Part shown: positions 30,084 to 40,159 of the stretch, in pieces
Position numbering within the stretch: position 1 is the first letter of the stretch
How the letters are laid out: each line of letters starts with the position of its first letter
Source of the DNA: Circinella umbellata
Taxonomy: Eukaryota; Mucoromycota; Mucoromycetes; Mucorales; Lichtheimiaceae
Length of the DNA: 52,938 nt
NCBI GenBank assembly: GCA_025093555.1
Contig: JAIWNF010000117.1
Location: 1-52,938 of the forward strand
Direction of reading: 5' to 3'
The notes under the pieces: model-generated
Databases searched by the model: none
Seen by the model: the letters and a program-made list of their open reading frames with translations, nothing else
Told to the model about the DNA's origin: nothing
Translations under genes and position numbers: made by a program

Positions 30084-33000
30084 ATATCCCCTCCCCAGAA
30101 TATTGTACGTCCTCGGACAATACAGCAAGATTACTAGCAGCTTCAATGTGACGACGTTCAGCAGCACGGACAGCAGTTGGATCATACCATGGATCAACTA
30201 GTTGGTTAGTTCCCATATGAATTGGACGGAGACGATCAGTATGCACCCAAGAGGAATAAGTATGTCCATTAAAATCTTGAAGTTGGTAGGTGTGATATTC
30301 CAAGTTGGCAGCAAGTACCTTGAATGGGCCTTTCCAGTTATACTCCAGACCGAGCTTGTTTTCATGACGCATCAGCACATGGTCATCAACAGAAAAAATT
30401 TGAGGTTTAAGTAGAGCATCCCATTTAGCTTTGTCAAGATTGGCATTAGCTTTTAACTTCTGTTCAGCAAGGATGCGAGCCTTCCGTAACCGACGTGCTT
30501 CTGGAACCCGGCCTTGAATAATTATAGGTTCATCTAGTTCTTGTTCAGTAATGTGGATAAATGGTGGTAAAATCTCGCCTGGTAATTTTGGTTCAACACC
30601 ATAAACCAAAAAATATGGGCTAAAACCATGAGTACGGCGCTTACGGACACGACAAGCAAAAACAGCAGGGTTGACAAACTGATCCCAACGATGTATTTGA
30701 CCATGAGCAAATTTACGGATCATCTGCTTCAATATACCATTGGTACGTTCTACCTTACTATTACTACGTGCGTGAAAGCTACTTGTAAGTGAATGGTTGG
30801 TTTTAAGACGTCCCAAATAATTGTTCAAAACCTTAGACATAAAGTTTGCACCTCTATCAGTCAAAATTTCGGTAGGACATGAGAATGGTAGTACAATTTC
30901 TTCATAGATAAAATTTGCAATTGCTTCACCAGTAGCATCAGGAACAGCGCGAGCGATGGTCCAATTGGTCGTATAGTCTACAGCAACAAGAAGCCAGCGA
31001 TTACCAGACAAGGTAGTAGGTAGTTCTCCAATAAAATCCAGATGCCAACGAGAAAACACAGGCGGAATATTCAATGGTTTCATTGGGGCATGGTGTGATT
31101 TTCGATCAGCATTAGCAGCAAGTTGACAGCGGGGACAAGCAGCTAGCCATTCTTGAATATCGGAACGCATACCAGGCCACCACCATCGTTTGCACATTAA
31201 TTCTTAAACAGTGAGTTTACCAGCATGGCCAACAGATTTATGGAAGTCTTGAACCAAATCAGCACGGCGGGCAAACAGCACATAACGAACTTCCTGGATG
31301 GTATTACCAATTTTTATTAACCGAAAAACTTGATCAGCACGAACGATGAATTTGTCCTTGTGTTTGGCTAAGAGATCCTTATAGGTAGGTGGCCAGTTTT
31401 CTTCAGCAAACGTATAGAATTTAGGCCAGTCGGATTCATCGATAGCCTTGACAGCATATAAAAATTCTGGTTCAAGAGATTTGTCAGCAGCAACACAGGT
31501 TGGACCATCCCTTCTTGATAATACATCAGGTATATGATTGTCGCGGCCTGGTTTATATTGAATGTCAGGATCATATAGCTCAATTTCGGCAATCCAGCGG
31601 GTCAATCTTGGTGTGGGCTTGGTTTTAGAGCGGAAATATTTAAGTGGGTGGTGATCAGAGAAAACAGTATAATGGCGACCATCAATAAAGCAGCGCCAGG
31701 TCCGTAGTACTTGTAAAATAGCCAATAATTCTCGCTCCTGAGCGGGATAATTCCTTTCTGCAGCCGAGAGTTTCTTGGATTCAAAGGCCAATGGGTGGAG
31801 TTGATCATCCTCACCTTTTTGCAATAGTACAGCACCAACACCATAATCACTAGAATCGGTCTCAATAAAATATGGTGCATGCGGATTAGGTGGTACCAAA
31901 ACGGGGGCAGCAGTCATGCGGTCCTTGAGCTGGTCAAAAGCCACTTGACAATCTTTTGTCCAAACAATCGCTCTTTTCTTCGTTCCAGTTCCTTTTGTTA
32001 ATTCTGTCAATGGTGCTGCCAACGAAGCAAACCCTTTGATAAAACAACGGTAATGTGACGCCAAACCAACAAATTGACGAACCTCTTGTATATTCGACGG
32101 AACTGGCCAGTCTTGAATTGCTTGTACCTTTTTCTTGGATGGCAAAATACCACGGGCCGAGACCTGAAAACCAACGAACTCCAATTCAGTTTTAAAAAGA
32201 TCACACTTTTTTAAATTGGCAACAAGCTTTGCTTCACGTAAACGTTCAAGAACACAACGCAAATGACGATAATGATCTTCTTTTGTTTTACTATATATTA
32301 AAATATCATCAAGGTACACCATAGCAAACTTGTCCACATAGTCACCCAACACCGAGTTCATGGTTTTTTGAAACACTGGAGGTGCATTCATTAGACCAAA
32401 GGGAAGAACGAGCCACTCAAACGAGCCATAACGTGTATTAAATGAGCTTTTCGGAATGTCTTCCTTTCTGATTCGAATTTGATGATATCCACTTTTTAAA
32501 TCAATACTGGAGTAATATTTGGCACCATGGAGTTGTTCGAGACATTCATCGATACGCGGCAGTGGATGTGACATGCGTTTTGTTATTCGATTAATTGCAC
32601 GATAATCAATGCACATGCGCATAGTACCATCTTTTTTTCGAACGAACAATACTGGTGCACCCCATGGCGATGAACTTGGGCAGATCAAACGTAAGTCAAG
32701 CAATTCACGAATCTGTTTGCGCAGTTCTGTCAATTCTAATGGACTCATTTTATATGGTGGTCGAGAAATTGGGTCTGCATCGCCAGTATCAATGACATGT
32801 TCAACATCGCGATCAGGAGGTAAACCAGGCAGGGTATCTTGAAACACATCACGAAATTCCTTAACCAAGGCATCATTAGAGTTTTGTACTGAATTATTGG
32901 ATTGAATATCACCAGGGTGAACATAACACAGAAACACGTTATCAATTCCTTTATGGCGTTCTAGACGCTGGACTTGACGATGGGACAACAAATAAGTAAG

Positions 33001-33597
33001 ATCAGGAATATCACGCTTGTGAGTAGGGCGAATAATATAATTACGATCGTTCACAGTGATGCGCCATGTATCTAAATCCCAGTCAGGAATTGGTTGAACT
33101 GCTTTAAGCCAATTGCGCCCAAGGATTAAGTCAAATTTGGTGTCGAGAACATAAGCATCCATCGTATGTTTATAACCTTGAGCATCCAATGGGAGTGTAA
33201 CTTGTTTATTAATAGCCAATACATGTCCACCAGCAGTTTCGACTTCTCGGTCTGAGACCAATCGAGTGGGTAATCCAATAGTAATCTTGGGAGCAACATA
33301 AGATCCAGAAGCACCAGAATCAATCAAAACTTTAATAGGAGTACCATTACAAGACATCAAATACAGAGGTAATTCAGATTCTTTTATTGATAATAATGAG
33401 TTAAAATAATCTTTATCTTTATCTAATGTTTTTTGTAATTCTTGGGAATCATCATCATGACTATTAGATAAATCGATCAAGGGTTCTTCTGATATGGAAA
33501 GTGGATTGACATTGACAGACTTGGCGATATTAAGAGACGAATTGGGGGATGGAGTGGTGCGCGGCAGAACTCCCTTTAATTCTGACGCGCTTGGTCG
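30076..33597 (-). pseudogene. pol: G2 pol polyprotein with one nonsense codon
   Basis: Same -1 frame and domain order as G1 pol: protease (LIDSGASGSYVA), RT (MVYLDDILIYSK), RNase H (FIETDSSDYGVGAV), integrase (HKSVGHAGKLTV, then LTDRGANF and SNSKVERTNG) and a C-terminal GPF module (YNWKGPFKVLAA). A TAA at 31204-31206 replaces the Tyr that G1 has after GHAGNLTV, within the integrase zinc domain, so RT and RNase H could be made but not integrase. Outside the stop the frame is continuous over about 3.5 kb, so inactivation is recent. Confidence 0.92.
30084..30098 (-). promoter_or_regulatory. G2 polypurine tract
   Basis: CTGGGGAGGGGATAT directly before the 3' LTR on the minus strand, identical to that of G1. 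Confidence 0.85.
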
Positions 33598-33603
33598 TTT
33601 CCC
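33560..33603 (-). other. G2 gag-pol -1 ribosomal frameshift signal
   Basis: Heptamer G GGA AAC (33597-33603), 7-nt spacer, arms CGCGTCAGAA (33580-33589) and TTCTGCCGCG (33560-33569), 10-nt loop. Compared with G1 one stem pair changes from G-C to A-T on both sides, which keeps pairing. The pol frame resumes at CGA CCA AGC. Confidence 0.85.
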
Positions 33604-34640
33604 TGGTTCCAACGATATTGCTTGCCTTGACGACCACCTTGACGATCATAATTAAAAGAACGATTTGAATTTGTACGACGGGGGGAAGAACAAAAACGAG
33701 AAATATGACCCAGGCCACCACAATTGTAACATTCCTTGTTATTATCATTGTTACGCTGATTACCTTGCCACTGTTGGTTAGGTCTACTATGACCAGTCGA
33801 ACGCCATTGTTCTGATCTTCGTGAGCGTATGGCATCCAAGTCCATAGGAGCAACATCATTGGTACGCAGATACTCGGGGACAAGTTGGGGTGGTTGTTGT
33901 TTGTGTGACGGAGAATATCCAAATTGTTCACCTAAGATAGTCTGACTATGTAGTTGAGCTGCTTCAACCGCTAATGCTAAACGCATCGCCTCATCTGTAG
34001 TTGAAGGAAAGCGGGTCATAACTTGGAGTCGAATGTTTGGACTTAACCCACGTTGAAAACGATCCATAGCTTCTTCATCTGTCATAGAAGGAACCGATGA
34101 CCAAGCTGCTTGGAATTGTGACACAAAATTTGCAACTGTACTAGTCTGAACCAGCGCCGCCAATCTATCACGAGCCAATTGTAACCTGTTAGGAGGACTG
34201 AAGTTTGCCAAGAAGCGTTGCTTGAAAACCTTCCATTAGTCACAGTCACCCATTAACTCTTGTTGACGCCACCATGTGTCAGCCTCATCTCGTAATAATG
34301 TAGCTGCATAATCTACCCACTTGTGTTCACCTAAATTAGCCATTTCTAAATATCGCTTGACCGATCGTACCCATCCAATTGCGGCATCCAATCCACGATC
34401 ACCATGATATGTGTCAGGTTCACGTATACGTGCATGAAATCCAGGACCAGAATCTTGTTTAGCAAGTAACTTGGTTAGAGCTTGCATAATAATTGCGTTT
34501 TCATTTGTAGGGGCTTCTGCCATTTTTCTCGGTAAGTTTTCAAATGTGAGTTCTTCTTTTGTAGTTACTTCAATATCGTCGTAAGTAAGGGGATCGACTT
34601 CTATAGCTCGATGTTGTTGAAAATTCTGATAGGGGTTCAT
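33576..34640 (-). pseudogene. gag: G2 gag with one nonsense codon
   Basis: A true ATG at 34640. The product matches G1 gag throughout: FHARIREPDTYHG, DEADTWWRQQ, FLANFSPPNRLQLARDRL, RFQRGLSPNIRLQV and zinc knuckle CYNCGGLGHISRFC. A TAA at 34236-34238 replaces the Glu of the G1 motif MGDCDEW (GAA to TAA). Otherwise it is open to the stop at 33576. It could only supply a truncated capsid. Confidence 0.92.
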
Positions 34641-34646
34641 AAACCT

Positions 34647-34661
34647 TTTCTGTCGCTACCA
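34647..34661 (-). promoter_or_regulatory. G2 primer-binding site
   Basis: TGGTAGCGACAGAAA, identical to G1, 2 nt after the 5' LTR. Probably primed by initiator tRNA-Met (inferred from the first 8 bases). Confidence 0.6.
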
Positions 34662-34663
34662 AT

Positions 34664-35406
34664 TGTCGTAATATTTTTATGGTGGAACAATACCAAGCCA
34701 AATAAAATATAAATAATAAAAGGAAAATAAAAGAATAAAAGATGATGTTTTTATTTAATAAAATAATCGACTATTTATATATTTTCTAAACTACTGCGGA
34801 TGTAAAGAATATAATAATGATGTATGATAATAATGATATTACTGCGGATGAATAATGATAATAATATCATGAATGGTAATGATAGTAATATTAATAATAT
34901 TACTGCGGATGATAATAATAAGAATAATAATAATGTTACTGCGGATATAGTAAGAAATAAGAAAGAAGCCACAGTAAAAAGAAGTATAATTGGTATTAAA
35001 AATAACCAATTAATAATTCCAAGATGAAAGGTAGTACTAGATATTTTAGCTACTGTCGTAGCCATAAATAGTAATGACTCTACTTTTCCTTTTTTATCCA
35101 TTTGTGATACTTCTTTTGTAAACGTATTTTATTTTTATATTGCCACGTAGTTAATCCATATCACTGTCACATCATCATAACAATCATTTGAACACGTAGT
35201 CAACCCTCAGTCACGAACACGTATATTATCATTATTAGTTTATCATATCTTATTAATAGTTTAGAAAATATATAAATACCCTTTACATTTCATATAATAA
35301 AAACATTATCTTTCAACTTATAATTTATTCTTTAATTATCTTTTGTTCTATTCTATTTCTATTGGCTACGGTATTGATCCGCCAAAAATATTACGACACT
35401 ACGACA
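34664..35406 (-). repeat. G2 5' LTR, split by a solo LTR
   Basis: 34664-35053 plus GACA at 35403-35406 gives 394 bp, equal to the 3' LTR. The break is filled by a G1-type solo LTR flanked by CTAC on both sides. Confidence 0.9.
35054..35398 (+). repeat. G1-type solo LTR nested in the G2 5' LTR
   Basis: 345 bp reading TGTCGTAGCCATAAATAG...ATATTACGACA on the plus strand, a diverged copy of the G1 LTR. Flanked by CTAC (35050-35053 and 35399-35402), a 4-bp duplication. Its divergence from G1 suggests it is older than G1, yet it must be younger than G2. Confidence 0.9.
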
Positions 35407-35448
35407 GTATATTCGGTATTAAAAATAACCGATTAATAAACCAAAACT

Positions 35449-35455
35449 AAAAAAA
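35449..35455 (-). terminator. Pol III terminator for the second tRNA-Ala
   Basis: Seven A on the plus strand (seven T on the coding strand), 20 nt after the tRNA 3' end, like the first copy. Confidence 0.75.
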
Positions 35456-35475
35456 TTAGCTATTAAAGCTCAATT

Positions 35476-35547
35476 TGGAGACACCGAGGATCGAACTCGG
35501 GATCTTCTGCATGCAAAGCAGACGCCATACCACTAGGCCATATCCCC
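35476..35547 (-). tRNA. tRNA-Ala (anticodon TGC), second copy
   Basis: 72 nt, identical to 19962-20033 and in opposite orientation. The 3' flank resembles that of the first copy for about 40 nt, and the 5' flank TTGTGTTAT matches exactly, so the two are duplicates. LTR-Z starts 10 nt upstream of the mature 5' end. Confidence 0.97.
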
Positions 35548-35557
35548 TTGTGTTATT

Positions 35558-36227
35558 TGTCGCATCTGAAGCGGGTTTTACTCCTAGTTCCGCGTCAGCT
35601 TCAAACGTGACGGCGAAGCGACGATTCCAACCCAGGAATCCGGGTCGTCGCCGGGTAAATACTTCTGCCTAACGTATTTACCCGTTATTCCCCTTTGCTC
35701 CCCTATCCACGTTTTATCTTATTTATTATTATTACCTTCCACGTTTCCTCCCATTTTTAATATTGTTCTCTTTTACGATATTATGGAAGATCATTTTGAT
35801 GATCTATAATTTATTATTTTTGTATTGCCTCTCATTGATCATATTAATCAATATTCTGTTTTAATTTATTTGATTTCGTTATTTCTTAATATTAGCATGA
35901 TAACGATCATGCGGTTTTGCATAATATTATTATTTAATAATATTATCGTTTCATATTCTTATTTGAAAATATTATTATTTTTATTTTTGTTTTTATATAA
36001 ATACCATTCAAAATAATAATAATAAAAATAATCAATTAACGAATAAACGAACTTATCAACGGAATTATCAATTAGTCTACTTGTTTCTTATTTTACTTCC
36101 TCACCTTCTTTATAATCATTTCCCTTGTGGCATAATTTATTGTGTTTCATCTACCGAAGAATCCTGGTTATTACTATTAACGTTAAGGTGCGGCGATTAG
36201 TCATATAAATTTACAACGGATCTGACA
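35558..36227 (+). repeat. Solo LTR-Z directly upstream of tRNA-Ala
   Basis: 670 bp, TGTCGCATCTGAAGC...GATCTGACA. The left flank is TATT (35554-35557); the right flank is TATT if the first T of LTR-X is included (36228-36231). It is the empty-site version of LTR-Z' (no Tc1). A TATA box, TATATAAATA, at 35994-36003 sets its direction away from the tRNA. Confidence 0.75.
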
Positions 36228-36915
36228 TATTGACACGTTGTGTGTGAGGTTTTCCGGCCGCATCCACTTTGGCACTCACGTGATGGGGTTGGCTACCCGA
36301 ATATGGAATAACTTGGGAAGAAGTATTCTGCCGAAGCCTGCTCCCAAAATAGCCGATATTTCTTATCATTATTTCTTTTATTTTATTTTTCCTTTTACTA
36401 TTATTATCTTTATTTTCGGATACAACTCTTATCTTTTTATTTGAAGGACCCTCCCCCCTTTTATTTTATATATCATTTATATTTTTACGTAATTCCCTGT
36501 ATATCATTGTTATTTTATACTCGGTATTATTTTATTCTTTAACTTATTTGTATTTAATGATAATTATTGTATTATCATTAATTTTCTTATCGTGTTAATC
36601 CCTATCCGTATTTTTATTTTTATTAGCCTCTTTTATTAGCATGATTTTTATGCTCGACGCTAATCCATCATATTGAACCCTTTTTATCTTGTTGCCCTAT
36701 TTGCTCTCCCTTATCATACCCGTTCTTATAACTTCTGTCCTCTTATCTGATATTTTCTTTTTTTTTATTTCTTACCGTATGTTATGTCTATCCTGCTGTT
36801 ACACTTTAAATGATATAATTCTATTATATAGAATATACCCCGTACTCTTATATGTAATTATCTATCGAAATATAGATCATATATTCACTAGTTAGAAGTA
36901 ACTCTTTTCCCTCTT

Positions 36916-37116
36916 GAGAAACATTCTGATTTTTACTTTATTAAATATATACTATGTTTTTTTATCTTTCAATATTTACTTATATTCTAATAATTTATTA
37001 TATTCGAATTTAAAAAAAAAATCAAAAATTAAAAAAATTTAAATATTTATATTATTATAGTGATAATTACTATTTTATTCTAATTTGAAATTATTACTAA
37101 TTATATAACGTTTCTC
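36916..37116. repeat. 201-bp terminal repeat, left copy
   Basis: Begins GAGAAACATTCTGATT and ends TAACGTTTCTC, about 85% A+T, identical by eye to 38828-39028. Because it has its own inverted ends it could also exist as a stand-alone MITE. Confidence 0.9.
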
Positions 37117-37188
37117 CCATTTATTTGTAATGAGGAGAAAAAGTCAAGACTTTGTATGAGGATAATGCAATATAAATTCTTTTATCTT

Positions 37189-38673
37189 TTAATTTAAAGT
37201 TTTCCAATATATATTTATTAGTTTTTTACTATCAAAATCTATCTCTTTAACCCATGAATTATATTTTTTATCATATCCTTTCCATTTTACATAATATTCA
37301 TTCTCATTTTCTAAATTTTTCTTATGTTTTATAATATATGAAATTTCAAAATAGTTACTATCATCAATAATCATTTCAACATCTTTATTTATATCATTAC
37401 TATTATCTATACTCTCTAAATCATTAATATTATCTGTATTTTCATTTATTTGCAATCTCATAAATAACTCACTTTGATAATCTCTAATTTTTTTAATATT
37501 ATCTAATTTATATGATAAAATATGTGTTGTAACAGTTATTAATTTATTATCTGGAAAATTAAAGTTTTCTTCTGCCCATTTTTTATGTATTTCATTTGGT
37601 ATTATATTTCCAATTTCAACAAATTTCTTTATATTTAATAATAAACATGCTAATTTTAATTGTAAATTATAGGTTTTTAATTTTGTTATTCTTATATTTT
37701 TATGAGGGTCAAATCTTTTAAATGTTTTAGATATTTCAGCAAAATATGTTTCAATTTTAGAACGATATCCACCTAATTCTTTATTAAATATTTCCTCATT
37801 TGCTTCTAAATTAATATTTTTTTGTTTACGAATTGGAAAAATAAAATTATCTTCATTTATATTAAAATTTACATTATTATATTTTTCAATTACTTGCTCT
37901 AATGTATTAGTATATAAACCATCAAAACATAAACAATCACTATATTTTAAAAAATTACTTAATTTAATATTATTTATAAACATTACATCATCATTATTAT
38001 CTTTACATGGTAAGGAATCTGAAATATATAATACCATATTGTTATTATCAATTACAAATTGAGTATTTAAACCATTTTTCTTTAATTTCCAACTATATAA
38101 TTTTTTTTTATCAAAATCAATATTTTCATATGTTATTTTATTATGATGCCCATCCATTATTAATGTACACTGCTTTAATAACTCTGGATTCTTAATATAA
38201 CTACTTAATAATCTTATATTTATATTTGAAAAATAATTTATAAACATATTATCAATCCACTTATCTAATTCTTTTTCTTCTTTTATATATAATTTTTCAT
38301 ATATTCGATAAAATGTTGTATCATTAATAAAATCATTCATATCATGTGTTGAATACCCTTCTATTAGTTGATATATTAATAATAATATTTTATCAATATC
38401 ATTATGAGGACCATTAAAATAATATTGGTTACAAAAACTTGTTATAAAAATATATATAGGAATATATCCTATTTTTTCAATAATTTTTTTTTTAATTTTT
38501 TTTATATTTTCAACTTCAACATTAATAGTTCTATGATATCTTTTATTTTTTATAGGCATATAATTTTTTTTCAATATATTTATCCAGTATTTTTCATATA
38601 ATTTTTTAAACTCTTTTTCTAATAATTGTTCCATAAAAGCATAAGTATTATTTTTATTAAATATGAAATTCAA
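37189..38673 (-). CDS. DDE_Tnp_4/Harbinger-like transposase with C-terminal chromodomain
   Basis: 494 residues from ATG 38673. Residues 1-160 are basic and helical (EKEFKKLYEKYW, YQLIEGYSTHDMNDF), a likely DNA-binding part with a helix-turn-helix look. The catalytic core has LIMDGHH (D174), CLCFDGLY (D251) and YRSKIETYFAEI (E308), matching DDE_Tnp_4 motifs D-G-x-H, D and R..IE..F. An acidic Asn/Asp linker (about 410-438) leads to a chromodomain at about 442-490: FEISYIIKHK, YYVKWKGYDKKYNSWV, with aromatic-cage candidates F442, W464 and W474. Chromodomains bind methylated histone H3 tails, so it may guide insertion into silent chromatin (inference). Codon use is extremely A/T-rich, unlike the gypsy and LINE genes, hinting at separate ancestry. 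The frame is intact. Confidence 0.85.
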   Translation of the reverse strand: MNFIFNKNNTYAFMEQLLEKEFKKLYEKYWINILKKNYMPIKNKRYHRTINVEVENIKKIKKKIIEKIGYIPIYIFITSFCNQYYFNGPHNDIDKILLLIYQLIEGYSTHDMNDFINDTTFYRIYEKLYIKEEKELDKWIDNMFINYFSNINIRLLSSYIKNPELLKQCTLIMDGHHNKITYENIDFDKKKLYSWKLKKNGLNTQFVIDNNNMVLYISDSLPCKDNNDDVMFINNIKLSNFLKYSDCLCFDGLYTNTLEQVIEKYNNVNFNINEDNFIFPIRKQKNINLEANEEIFNKELGGYRSKIETYFAEISKTFKRFDPHKNIRITKLKTYNLQLKLACLLLNIKKFVEIGNIIPNEIHKKWAEENFNFPDNKLITVTTHILSYKLDNIKKIRDYQSELFMRLQINENTDNINDLESIDNSNDINKDVEMIIDDSNYFEISYIIKHKKNLENENEYYVKWKGYDKKYNSWVKEIDFDSKKLINIYWKTLN

Positions 38674-38827
38674 TTTATAAAATTTTTAAAAGTTAAGTAA
38701 AAAATATCTCAAATGATAAAACGTAATGGATATTTTTTATTTCCATATATATATTGTTACACTATCGGAGTTTAAATTATTATACAAAATTGTCTGCGGC
38801 GCATTATTACTTTATTGCTGTTTATCT

Positions 38828-39028
38828 GAGAAACATTCTGATTTTTACTTTATTAAATATATACTATGTTTTTTTATCTTTCAATATTTACTTATATTCT
38901 AATAATTTATTATATTCGAATTTAAAAAAAAAATCAAAAATTAAAAAAATTTAAATATTTATATTATTATAGTGATAATTACTATTTTATTCTAATTTGA
39001 AATTATTACTAATTATATAACGTTTCTC
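38828..39028. repeat. 201-bp terminal repeat, right copy
   Basis: Identical to 36916-37116 and in the same orientation. Its right end forms the outer end of the transposon next to the CTT duplication. Confidence 0.9.
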
Positions 39029-39380
39029 CTTGGAATTTGAGTATAAATAGCAATTAGAAAATTGTTAATAAAATATTATCTTATTCTGGTTATTTGATCG
39101 TTTGAAATTGTATTAACGTTGGATTTGCATTATTGATTTTGGGATAATCTTAGTGAAATCATCGTTGGAGCATATTTTATTTATTTCTTTTATTATTGTT
39201 TTATTTATTTCTACCTTTACGGTTTACTATACACAACCCTTAACTTCTCTGAACCCGTTTATCTATTTATTTATTTTATCACTTTCTCTATTTTCTATTC
39301 TTTATTTTTCTTTATTTCTATTTTATTCTTACCTTTTTGTCGATTATACACATAACACTAAGCACCACACGTGTCATTAT

Positions 39381-40134
39381 TGACACGCTGTGGAACGGAT
39401 TATCCGGCCAAGCTGTTAATGCCCTATAATCATCCAAAAATGCTTACATAATCGACCCTGAAACCATACATCTTTCCATCCGATTCATCATTTCCTTAAT
39501 CATCCGTAATTATTAATCTACTTAAACCATTCAACACTCTTTCACATCTTTATTACATCCATATTTTTAGATCCTTTTTCTTCAACCATTTTCTAGTCTA
39601 CTATTTTCTAACTCACATCACACTATTTTATAGACTTATTTTAGTTTATTTATTTTAGTTTATTTATTTTAATTTCCACTTCCCATGCTTTTTATCCATG
39701 TTAGATCCGATTCCTTATTTTTTATGTTGTCCTACTATATTTCTATCTTTTATCCGTTCCTTTAGTTGTCAATTACCTTATAATTATTAGTGTTATCATT
39801 ATCATCATTATTATCCTGCCAACACATAATTAGAATTTTCCATCATAAAACCATCCCTATAAATAATCATCAAATTTTTAGTAATAAAAAAAATATCGAA
39901 GAATTCACCTTTTCATTATTTCCTGTTGGAATCGATCCGTTTTTCCTGTAATAGTTTCATTATTGGATTAATTGTTGTTTGTTCTGGTATAAACATAATT
40001 ATTCCGCCCCTTTTGTTATTTTCTATTGTTATTTTTATCTTGCAGTTACTGGCTGTGTCCATTTTATTTTATTTTCTTATTATTTTACCCTCACACCCGG
40101 AGGATTATCTTATTTTCCCTGTGCCGTCCGTGTC
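39381..40134 (+). repeat. G3 5' LTR
   Basis: 754 bp, TGACACGCTGTGGAACGG...TGCCGTCCGTGTCA. Nearly the same as the 3' copy; differences include short T-run indels and single bases. Confidence 0.92.
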
Positions 40135-40137
40135 AAA

Positions 40138-40155
40138 TTGGTGAGCAAGGTAGGG
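40138..40155 (+). promoter_or_regulatory. G3 primer-binding site
   Basis: TGGTGAGCAAGGTAGGGG, 3 nt after the 5' LTR. It differs from the G1/G2 and G4 sites, so G3 uses another tRNA primer, which I cannot name. Confidence 0.6.
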
Positions 40156-40159
40156 GATA

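Larger units (their letters stand above)
29690..35406 (-). mobile_element. G2: Ty3/gypsy retrotransposon related to G1, inactivated
   Basis: LTRs of 394 bp with three differences seen by eye, GTAT on both sides (29686-29689, 35407-35410), same primer-binding site, polypurine tract and gene order as G1. A G1-type solo LTR (35054-35398) is inserted 4 bp from the end of its 5' LTR. Gag and pol each carry one nonsense codon, and no frameshift was seen. It lies 69 bp downstream of the second tRNA-Ala. Confidence 0.95.
36916..39028 (-). mobile_element. DNA transposon with chromodomain transposase and 201-bp terminal direct repeats
   Basis: 2,113 bp. The outer ends are GAGAAACATT and AACGTTTCTC (7-bp perfect inverted repeat GAGAAAC). 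CTT is duplicated on both sides (36913-36915, 39029-39031); the empty site CCCTCTTGGAATT survives in LTR-X'. Both ends are identical 201-bp direct repeats (36916-37116, 38828-39028), and each repeat itself starts GAGAAACATT and ends AACGTTTCTC. The 1.7-kb centre encodes one transposase. A 3-bp duplication fits PIF/Harbinger-type elements. The identical repeats and open frame suggest recent movement. Confidence 0.85.
36231..39376 (+). repeat. Solo LTR-X, split by the chromodomain transposon
   Basis: Without the 2,113-bp transposon and one 3-bp duplication it is 1,030 bp, matching LTR-X'. Begins TGACACGTTGTGTG, ends CACCACACGTGTCA. The right flank is TTAT (39377-39380). A TATA box, TATAAATAG, is at 39042-39050, just beyond the inserted transposon. 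Confidence 0.85.

Noticed and set aside
7457..36227. One large inverted segmental duplication of a tRNA region (LTR-Z' with tRNA versus LTR-Z with tRNA)
   Set aside because: The shared parts are separate LTR families whose junctions carry target duplications, and copy order differs between the sides (LTR-X' is nearest the tRNA on the left but second on the right). Independent insertion at two identical tRNA genes explains this better.
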